Under the pieces are notes generated by a model that did no database searches, was not told the DNA's origin, and saw only the letters and a program-made list of their open reading frames with translations. The position numbers and the translations under genes were made by a program. Positions 5,658 to 11,445 of a DNA stretch of 13,114 nt are shown here, one piece after another; within the stretch, counting starts at the first letter, position 1; every line of letters starts with the position of its first letter. Source of the stretch: DASXMX01 sp036794395 (GTDB lineage: Bacteria; Planctomycetota; Phycisphaerae; Tepidisphaerales; Tepidisphaeraceae); the NCBI GenBank assembly GCA_036794395.1, contig DAIRGS010000201.1, positions 1 through 13,114 on the forward strand. Reading direction: 5' to 3'.

Positions 5658-6008
5658 CTAACCGATGCGGCGGGTGGATCGTAGAGATTCAAACGTGGGG
5701 ATTGGGTTTCCGCATTCGGGGCAGATGCCGGTTTGGTTGGCGGTGAGGTTGTAGCCGCAGGTGGGGCATTGGTTGGATTGGAGGCGGTAGTAGTGTTTGC
5801 AGTATTTCCAATGGTGGCGGGCGGAAATGATGGCGCACAAGGTGCTGGTGGCCAACGTGGTGATCAGAGCGATGGATTGGAGTTGCGAGGGAGCGTCGAA
5901 CGTGAGTATGCCGAGGGTGAAGCCGAGGAGGATGATCAGGCCGAGCCATGTGATGAAGCCGACGGCTAATGCGCTGCGGAGGGATTTGAGTGAGTTGGCG
6001 AAGGTCAT
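5658..6008 (-). CDS. Family member F: short zinc-ribbon membrane protein
   Basis: Predicted 116 aa from ATG at 6008. Two hydrophobic helices (about 12-36 and 43-63) with almost no domain between them, then a zinc ribbon with Cys81, 84, 96 and 99 (CPTCGYNLTAN...CPECGNPI). It keeps the ribbon of the family but lacks the long extracytoplasmic domain of A, D and E. Unlike those genes it has an ATG start, no -10 box next to it, and a possible weak Shine-Dalgarno sequence (GGAAG about 10 nt upstream). It begins 16 nt after the beta-lactamase stop on the same strand, so the two are probably cotranscribed. That spacing does not show a functional link. Function unknown. Confidence 0.75.
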   Translation of the reverse strand: MTFANSLKSLRSALAVGFITWLGLIILLGFTLGILTFDAPSQLQSIALITTLATSTLCAIISARHHWKYCKHYYRLQSNQCPTCGYNLTANQTGICPECGNPIPTFESLRSTRRIG

Positions 6009-6024
6009 GCCTGGCTCACTTCCA

Positions 6025-6969
6025 TCAGTGCGCCGGTGCCGGGGCCGTAGCGCGCTGGGCGGCTAACTGGTCTCTAAAAGCTTGCTCTTTTTGTGAGACA
6101 TACGCGCGATAGCCGGCGGGGTCGATGAAGGGGTTGGCGGATTTGTCTTTCTGGGATCGATCGTATTTCTCGATCATATTGTAGTAGGCGCCGTGCGCGC
6201 CCAGGAAGATATCGCATGGGAGACTGTTGAGGACTTTGAAGGTTTGGGCAAAGTCGTCGGCGATCTGTGGGTAGTCTTTGTTGTTGACGAGTTGGTAGCC
6301 GGGGTTGACGTTGGGGCTGCCGATCACGACGACGTTGTAGGTTTTGCCGGCGTCATGGACGGGCCAGGTCCATGTTGTGTTGCCGCGGGTGTGGCCGGGG
6401 GTGCGATGGGCGGTGAGTGTGACGTCGCCGAGGGTGACTTGTTCGCCATCGTTGAGAACGCGATCGACTTTGCAGGGGGGCCAGCGGGATTCGGTGTAGA
6501 GGTATTGGCCCTGGCCGCCGGTGGCGATGACGGAGTCGTCGCCGGTCATGACGTAGACGGCTGCGCCGGTGAGCGCCTTGAGGCGGGCGTGGCCGGCGAC
6601 GTGATCGGAATGGGCGTGGCTCGCCAGGAGGATTTTGACATCCGTCATTTTGAAGCCGAGCGAGGTGACGGATTTGGCGATGAGGGGAACGGTGCGTTCG
6701 AAGCCGCTGTTGATGAGGATGTGGCCTTGCGGGGTGGTGATCAGGTACGTGGCGAGGTCTTTTGAGCCGACGTAGTAGACGTTGGCGATGATGCGATGGG
6801 CGGGGAATGGTTCGAACCAGATGGGGGGATCGCCGGCGGTGGGGGTGGTTGCGGTGGGGAGCGTGGTGGGACTGAGTTTGAGGAGGTCTTTGGGGGGCTG
6901 CTGGGCGAGGGCGATTGCTGTTGAGAGAAGGAGGATTGTGAGTGCGACAGACGGTTTGAATCTCGGCAT
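6025..6969 (-). CDS. Subclass B3 metallo-beta-lactamase (FEZ-1-like)
   Basis: Predicted 314 aa from ATG at 6969; a start 10 codons upstream is possible. With numbering from the upstream start, the zinc site is complete: His128, His130, Asp132, His133 (SHAHSDHVAG), His203 (TPGHTRG) and His269 (LGAHG). This is the subclass B3 pattern of an exported hydrolase that opens beta-lactam rings using two zinc ions. HILINSGFE, IGSPNVNPGY, SLPCDIFLGAHG and NPFIDPAGYRAY recall the Legionella enzyme FEZ-1 strongly. A signal peptide is clear (MPRFKPSVALTILLLSTAIALA, cut before QQ), so it is periplasmic. The preferred ATG follows AGGAG at a 7-nt gap, the strongest ribosome site of the window. As an environmental homologue it may have another substrate; resistance is not shown. 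Gene F follows by 16 nt. Confidence 0.9.
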   Translation of the reverse strand: MPRFKPSVALTILLLSTAIALAQQPPKDLLKLSPTTLPTATTPTAGDPPIWFEPFPAHRIIANVYYVGSKDLATYLITTPQGHILINSGFERTVPLIAKSVTSLGFKMTDVKILLASHAHSDHVAGHARLKALTGAAVYVMTGDDSVIATGGQGQYLYTESRWPPCKVDRVLNDGEQVTLGDVTLTAHRTPGHTRGNTTWTWPVHDAGKTYNVVVIGSPNVNPGYQLVNNKDYPQIADDFAQTFKVLNSLPCDIFLGAHGAYYNMIEKYDRSQKDKSANPFIDPAGYRAYVSQKEQAFRDQLAAQRATAPAPAH

Positions 6970-6976
6970 GGATTGG

Positions 6977-6981
6977 CTCCT
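6977..6981 (-). promoter_or_regulatory. Ribosome binding site of the beta-lactamase
   Basis: AGGAG on the minus strand with a 7-nt gap (CCAATCC) to the ATG at 6969. It decides the start in favour of 6969 over 6999, which has no such site. Confidence 0.75.
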
Positions 6982-6996
6982 GATCGGATCTTTAAA

Positions 6997-7020
6997 CACG
7001 AAGGCACGAAGACGCGAAGA
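6997..7020. repeat. Three 8-nt tandem units CACGAAGG/CACGAAGA/CGCGAAGA
   Basis: Three successive 8-nt units at 6997-7004, 7005-7012 and 7013-7020. Runs of this CACGAAGRC type occur as dispersed low-complexity repeats in planctomycetes and verrucomicrobia (from memory). It lies in the 5' leader of the beta-lactamase. A looser relative, CACGACTCGAAGGAAACGAAG, occurs at about 7265-7285. Confidence 0.6.
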
Positions 7021-7172
7021 AGAAAAGTGAGATTGGATGGGTTGCGAAGGGATTTATGGGCAATCGTTTTCTCCGGTGAATGAGTTGCGCGGGGGATTTT
7101 AACCACAGGGGGATCGCGGCGGAAGGTTGCTCAGAATGAGAGGAGCGATGAAAGGCAATCTCTCCTGGTCTT

Positions 7173-7320
7173 CATCTGCGGCCATCTGCGTCATCTGCGG
7201 TTCAAGTCTGGGCTGGGCATTTTCAACCGGACGTTATTGGCGATCGAACGTTCAGGTTGTTTAACACGACTCGAAGGAAACGAAGAATTTAGCCGCAGAT
7301 GACGCAGAGGGCTGCAGATG
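7173..7320. repeat. 30-bp imperfect inverted repeat with 88-nt spacer
   Basis: Bases 7173-7202 and the reverse complement of 7291-7320 agree at 27 of 30 positions. Each arm is itself built of repeated CATCTGCG words at 9-10-nt spacing. The 88-nt interior (7203-7290) has no open gene. It could be a miniature inverted-repeat element or two inverted copies of a dispersed CGCAGATGACGCAGATG-type repeat. Confidence 0.75.
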
Positions 7321-7433
7321 GAAATGCGGGAATGGTAGTTGTCTTGCGGAAAGTCATTGGCGTGGGAGAGTAGCGGGAACAACGATCGTATCATTTGTAC
7401 TCATTGCAGCGCGATCGATGATTTGCGGATCTT

Positions 7434-8627
7434 ATGGGGAAATGGATGAAGGCAATTTTACGAGCATCGCTTCGAATCGCCTGTGTGGTGTGCGTGGGGG
7501 TTGTGCTCGTCTTGCTGGGGTTGCGGGCGTATTGCGGGGTTGGGGCGGTGGTGGGGATGGTGCCGTTGGGTGAGGAGCGGGGTGTGTTGCTGGCATCGAA
7601 GTATGGAGGGTATTGCGAGGTGATTTGGGTGGAGCGGTGGCCGGGGGCGCGGTGGGGCGTTTGGGCTGGGAGTGGGTGGCGGGATGTTGGGCCGTTCATG
7701 AGTTGGTGGAGGACTAACGGATTTTCGGTTTCGAAATTTCAGTATCGCCTTGGGACTGCGATGGTCCCGCGGGTATCGGCGGGTGGGGCGGTTGCGTATG
7801 AGCATGCGTACACGCGGGCGGAGCAGTTGGGGTATCCGCGGACGTTTGCGCGGCCGCCGGAGAGTGCAGTAATAGATGGGTGGTATTTTCAGTTTCCGCA
7901 CGGGGCGGCGATTTGTGCAGTGGGGTTGTTGCCGGCGGGATGGTTGATCGTTTGGTTGAGGCGATCTCGCGGAACTGTGCGCGCCGCAAGACGCCGGCAA
8001 GCGGGGCTGTGTGCGGCGTGTGGATATGATTTGCGCGCGTCGGCGGGGGTATGCCCGGAATGTGGGCGCGAGGTGGAGGTTGTCGTTGCGCGGGATTGGC
8101 CGGGTTGGCTTCGTGGGGTTGAGCGCATTTCGCTTGGGTTGTTCGTTGCCACCGCGTTGCTCTGGGTGGCAAGCCATGTTTTTGATGTCGCCCGGCATCA
8201 GCACAAGCAGCAGGTGATCGGCAACATCGTCGCACTCCGTTGGAGCGAGTACGCGTTGCAACGTGGTGGGCTTTCGGGGAACTGGGTTTCTTCAACATTG
8301 CCCATTCGCCAGCCAGCCCCTGCCGCTTTTCTTGCAACAGTTGAGAAATACCGCGGCCCAGAGGGGGTGACCGAAACTTCATGGACGCGAACGCCTTTGA
8401 GTCGCCAACCGCGGCTGGGAGTTTTCGGCGAACTCTCGGCCGATGGTAGCCCGGGAAACAGACGCGTGTTGTTGGGCGTGCGACTGGCGACGCTATCGGT
8501 TCTGTTTGCGATCTTGCCCGCGTTGCGGCTATGGGTTGGCGGATGGCCGCCACTCAAGCGCGTTGGTGCCGCCAACAATTGTGCGAATGTCGAATCCGGC
8601 AGCGCGCAGCCGACCCGTGCGACTTGA
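7434..8627 (+). CDS. Family member G: two-module membrane protein with internal zinc ribbon
   Basis: Predicted 397 aa. Module 1: helix at about 13-32, extracytoplasmic domain to about 154, helix 155-175 ending WLRRS, then a zinc ribbon with Cys193, 196, 207 and 210 (CAACGYDLRAS...CPECG). Module 2: helix 231-250, domain 251-345, helix 347-367, then a tail with no ribbon. This is the mirror of E, which keeps only the final ribbon. Base use changes near the module join: up to about 8130 the coding strand is very G-rich, after that balanced, which suggests two genes of different history were fused. The ATG at 7434 lacks a ribosome site, while an ATG at 7446 follows GGGGA by 5 nt, so the start is open between these. 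It converges on the 535-aa gene with a 3-nt gap. Function unknown. Confidence 0.75.
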   Translation: MGKWMKAILRASLRIACVVCVGVVLVLLGLRAYCGVGAVVGMVPLGEERGVLLASKYGGYCEVIWVERWPGARWGVWAGSGWRDVGPFMSWWRTNGFSVSKFQYRLGTAMVPRVSAGGAVAYEHAYTRAEQLGYPRTFARPPESAVIDGWYFQFPHGAAICAVGLLPAGWLIVWLRRSRGTVRAARRRQAGLCAACGYDLRASAGVCPECGREVEVVVARDWPGWLRGVERISLGLFVATALLWVASHVFDVARHQHKQQVIGNIVALRWSEYALQRGGLSGNWVSSTLPIRQPAPAAFLATVEKYRGPEGVTETSWTRTPLSRQPRLGVFGELSADGSPGNRRVLLGVRLATLSVLFAILPALRLWVGGWPPLKRVGAANNCANVESGSAQPTRAT

Positions 8628-8630
8628 CGA

Positions 8631-10238
8631 TCACGGTTGGGTGGTGGGAGAAGCCGCGGGGCGAAGGCGGATGAAGATGTCTCCCCTGTCGTGCGTGCCC
8701 TCGAAGTATCGATCGAGGTTGACCGTGGCATTTGAGCCCAGACTGTAAATAACACACTGCCCGGATCGGACGGCAAGCTTCATGGGTTTGCCGTCAAACG
8801 GGTCGGGGGGAATGGAATCGAGATACGTGGGAATGAGATCGTCTAACTTGGTGGGATAGGCGTGGTGATCGAGGCGGTAGCGGGTCGTGGCGATTGCGAT
8901 GACCGACGCGGCATCGAGGCCTTCAACCAGGGGCGCATCCTGGAATGATTTAGTCACTGAAGAAGCCATTATGGATGTGAATGGACCGGCGATGGGGCGT
9001 GGCGATTCGAGATGGGCGATTTGATCCCGTGACTTGTAATAGGGTAGTGTGGCCAGTCGCTTGGCCTCGGCCATGAGCCGGCGGTAGCCGTTGATGTCGT
9101 CCATGAGGAGGAAGATTCGGTAGGTGGCCGGCATTGCGAATTGTTGATAGACGGCCGGGGGCACCATCTCTCCGCCGAGTGATTGAGCGCCGCAGAACTG
9201 GCTGAAAATTGTCAGGCCCATTGCTTCTTCGCCTTGAAGTGCACGGCGATGCGATCGGCCGAATGCGGCGGGGTCGGGGGGCTGGAGCACGGCCAGTTGA
9301 TCGGGCCGCGTGACCGAAGGCAGAACGTCTTGAAGCGCGAAATTGGATTGGGCCTCCATCCCGACCGACAGGAGCCAGCCGATGAGCAACGGCTCGCGTC
9401 CGACGTTGCGCGCCAGGGCGAACATGGCGTTGACGTCGGACATTGCGCCGGCGACATCGCCGCTTGCGGACTGAGCGCGAGCGCGCATTCCCAGCAGGTT
9501 GGCCGCAGCGCGTGCGCGATCGAATTCAGGAAGGATCGATTCGATATCGAAGCGACCGGTGGCGTGTTCGAATCGGCAATCAGGCAGTACGGCCGCTTGC
9601 CTGAGGAGTGCCAGAGCCGGATCGTGCCGTTGAAGTATCGCCAGGATTCGGGGGTCGCGCGGATTGGGTTTATCCGCATTAAAGACTTCGGCGTCTTCGG
9701 GGCGTTCTCGTGTTTTGATCAGGTCGAACGCTTTCTCATAAAGCAGGGCGGCGTTTTGTGAATCGCTCAGGGCCGGTGGAGACGCATCGAGCAGCAAGGC
9801 ACCGGCTTCAACCTGCATGGTCCCCGCCTGGGCGCGGACGGCCAGATCCATGTTCCAGAGGGTCATCGTCATCAAGGCCAGGACAACCACAAACGCCAGT
9901 GACAAACGGCCGGTGCCCCAGGTGGCGGCGTTTGGAAGAGAATCGGGGATCTTGCGTCGATTTGCCCGCCGCAGGATCACGATCGTGCCGGCCAGGAACG
10001 CTACGTCCAGTGCGAATGAATAGTAAAACCAGTTGTTCTCGAAATCATAACTGAATTTCAGGATGGCGGCTGCGCTGGTCAGGGTAGCCAGGCTTAACAG
10101 GGGGATGAGCACGAAAATCGTCAATAGAAGCCGGTATCGCCATTTGCGGGAAACGGCGGCGGAGAGAAAAGCGGTCCATGTGGCAATCCAGAGCAAGAGC
10201 ATTGCCTCGATTTCAATCCAGAAAAGTGCGTAACTCAT
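8631..10238 (-). CDS. 535-aa membrane protein with a GspG-like C-terminal segment, third gene of the sigma operon
   Basis: Four hydrophobic helices at about 7-29, 36-60, 70-90 and 111-130 precede a large soluble part. Residues about 155-430 are helical and rich in Ala/Leu; I do not recognise a domain there. Residues 447-503 (TRYRLDHHAYPTKLDDLIPTY, then PPDPFDGKP, then VIYSLGSN) resemble the C-terminal motif of type II secretion major pseudopilins (GspG), a segment I recall seeing at the end of many otherwise unrelated planctomycete membrane proteins. There is no prepilin cleavage motif, so it is not itself a pilin. The ATG start overlaps the preceding stop (ATGA at 10235-10238), so it is translated with the two genes upstream, an ECF sigma factor and a single-pass protein, and may be the envelope sensor or target of that switch. 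Confidence 0.8.
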   Translation of the reverse strand: MSYALFWIEIEAMLLLWIATWTAFLSAAVSRKWRYRLLLTIFVLIPLLSLATLTSAAAILKFSYDFENNWFYYSFALDVAFLAGTIVILRRANRRKIPDSLPNAATWGTGRLSLAFVVVLALMTMTLWNMDLAVRAQAGTMQVEAGALLLDASPPALSDSQNAALLYEKAFDLIKTRERPEDAEVFNADKPNPRDPRILAILQRHDPALALLRQAAVLPDCRFEHATGRFDIESILPEFDRARAAANLLGMRARAQSASGDVAGAMSDVNAMFALARNVGREPLLIGWLLSVGMEAQSNFALQDVLPSVTRPDQLAVLQPPDPAAFGRSHRRALQGEEAMGLTIFSQFCGAQSLGGEMVPPAVYQQFAMPATYRIFLLMDDINGYRRLMAEAKRLATLPYYKSRDQIAHLESPRPIAGPFTSIMASSVTKSFQDAPLVEGLDAASVIAIATTRYRLDHHAYPTKLDDLIPTYLDSIPPDPFDGKPMKLAVRSGQCVIYSLGSNATVNLDRYFEGTHDRGDIFIRLRPAASPTTQP

Positions 10239-10648
10239 CGAAGGCCTCTCATTGTGTTGGATGGCGAAATAACTGGCGCTAGTGGGATGCGCGGACTCTG
10301 ATTAGCCGTTAGCAGCGTGATTGAAATCCGGCGGGCATCGTCAGAGGAAAGCTCGGGAATAAGGGCCTGCACATTTTGCGTGGCGGCCGCGATGTCCAAT
10401 TTATGTTGCACCGGCGTCCAGATTGGCGCGGTGACCGAGGCACTGATGATTGAGAGATTTGCGCCAATCATCAGCACCGCGGCCGCGGCAGCGGCAAAGC
10501 GCCACCGTGCCGTGCGTGCCTGTGCGGCGAGTTCCTCGGATACCGCGCGCATTATTTTTGCACGGTATCCGCTCGGCGGGACTGTGGCGCGCCGGCGAAG
10601 TCGCTGCTCGAGGTGCACCAATTCATCGGGGAGGGCTGGTTCGATCAT
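10235..10648 (-). CDS. Single-pass membrane protein, probable anti-sigma partner
   Basis: Predicted 137 aa. The N-terminal 48 residues are charged and mostly helical (LVHLEQRLRRR, PPSGYRAKIMRAVSEEL), then a helix at about 50-72, then a 65-residue outer part (LDIAAATQNVQALIPELSSDDARRI). Its place directly after an ECF sigma gene, with start and stop sharing ATGA (10645-10648), is what is expected of an anti-sigma factor that holds the sigma at the membrane. It has no HxxxCxxC zinc anti-sigma motif and no family I recognise, so the role is inferred from position and topology. The four-base overlap with the following gene suggests coupled translation of all three. Confidence 0.7.
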   Translation of the reverse strand: MIEPALPDELVHLEQRLRRRATVPPSGYRAKIMRAVSEELAAQARTARWRFAAAAAAVLMIGANLSIISASVTAPIWTPVQHKLDIAAATQNVQALIPELSSDDARRISITLLTANQSPRIPLAPVISPSNTMRGLR

Positions 10649-11178
10649 TTCTTGTCCTCCAACGCGTGTCGAAGTTTTTCCAGTGCGTAGCGGTAGCGGC
10701 TGGCGGCGGTGTTCGGGCTGATGTTCAACACATGTGCGATCTGGGCGAAGGTGAGATCGCCATCGATCTTGAGTGCGATGACTTCGCGCTGTTCTGCCGG
10801 GAGCTGTGCAAGGGCCGTATCCAGTTCTTCACTTGATTCTGGAGGCCGTTTCGCGGGTTGCTGTGCTGCATTCTGCGCAATGTCTTGTTGATGGCGTTCG
10901 TATTTGCGATCTCGAATCAATCTTGCGGTCGCGGCATGCCTCAGTGCAGTGAACACATACGCGTCGATGTCCTCAACGGTCGTGAAGTCCGTTCGCGATC
11001 GGGTGAGGCCGACGAAAACATCCTGCACGACGTCTTCTGCGCGGTCCTGTCGCAGCAACATCGTGCGAGCGACGCGGAGCATTGCCGGGCCGAGACGATC
11101 GTAAAGCTCCGCGTACGCGTCGGCCCGGCCTTCGGCCAGATCGCGGGCGAAGGATCGTGCGTGCGGGGGTTCGGTCAT
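10645..11178 (-). CDS. ECF-type RNA polymerase sigma factor
   Basis: Predicted 177 aa with the two conserved ECF domains: region 2 at about 19-92 (DRAEDVVQDVFVGL at 45-58 is the core-binding part, then DIDAYVFTALRHAATARLIRDRK) and region 4 at about 118-172 (LPAEQREVIALKIDGDLTFAQIA, then SPNTAASRYRYALEKLR, a helix-turn-helix that reads the -35 element). The linker between them is Gln/Ala/Pro-rich. It directs RNA polymerase to a small regulon, normally freed by loss of its anti-sigma. It leads a three-gene operon with ATGA overlaps and is transcribed away from the large surface protein at 11446. The ATG at 11178 fits the family length. No ribosome site is obvious. A 7-bp inverted repeat 29 nt upstream may be a control site. 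Confidence 0.93.
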   Translation of the reverse strand: MTEPPHARSFARDLAEGRADAYAELYDRLGPAMLRVARTMLLRQDRAEDVVQDVFVGLTRSRTDFTTVEDIDAYVFTALRHAATARLIRDRKYERHQQDIAQNAAQQPAKRPPESSEELDTALAQLPAEQREVIALKIDGDLTFAQIAHVLNISPNTAASRYRYALEKLRHALEDKK

Positions 11179-11206
11179 TTTCAGTTCAGTAGATAAGTGA
11201 ACGGCC

Positions 11207-11222
11207 AGACAAAAATTTGTCT
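11207..11222. promoter_or_regulatory. Inverted repeat AGACAAA-AA-TTTGTCT upstream of the sigma operon
   Basis: Perfect 7-bp arms (11207-11213 and 11216-11222) around AA, ending 28 nt before the sigma start in the divergent gap. It has the size and A/T core of a dimeric regulator site or a promoter-proximal operator. No promoter motif is confirmed beside it. Confidence 0.4.
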
Positions 11223-11434
11223 AACCATTTTAGAATTCTTGTCACATTGGGGGGAATTGAAGCCGACGAAAGGCGGATTCCTGCCATCGAACCGGTGGCC
11301 GGGAAGTTTTTCTTATTTTTAGACTTGAAGTGGGTTGATCGACTTCGGCAAGTTTTCTATTTCAGTCCCATATATCGCGGGTTTGGGTGTGGGGTGTTTT
11401 ATCCCGCGATGGCCTTTAGAAACCTGATTGCACC

Positions 11435-11441
11435 AGGAGAG
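11435..11441 (+). promoter_or_regulatory. Ribosome binding site AGGAGAG of the large surface protein
   Basis: AGGAGAG is followed by ATGATG. The gap is 4 nt to the first ATG (11446) and 7 nt to the second (11449), so 11449 may be the preferred start. The effect on the protein is one residue. Confidence 0.7.
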
Positions 11442-11445
11442 AAAA

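Larger units (their letters stand above)
6970..7433. other. Non-coding divergent intergenic region with repeats
   Basis: This gap separates the minus-strand beta-lactamase from plus-strand gene G. No gene is supported. It holds the beta-lactamase ribosome binding site, an 8-nt tandem repeat (6997-7020) and a long imperfect inverted repeat (7173-7320). I found no convincing -35/-10 pair for either gene. Confidence 0.6.

Noticed and set aside
6193..6765. 190-aa plus-strand open frame opposite the beta-lactamase
   Set aside because: It is fully antisense to a gene with all catalytic residues and has no own start signal.
9183..9761. 192-aa plus-strand open frame opposite the 535-aa gene
   Set aside because: It is antisense to a coupled operon gene and not recognisable as a protein.
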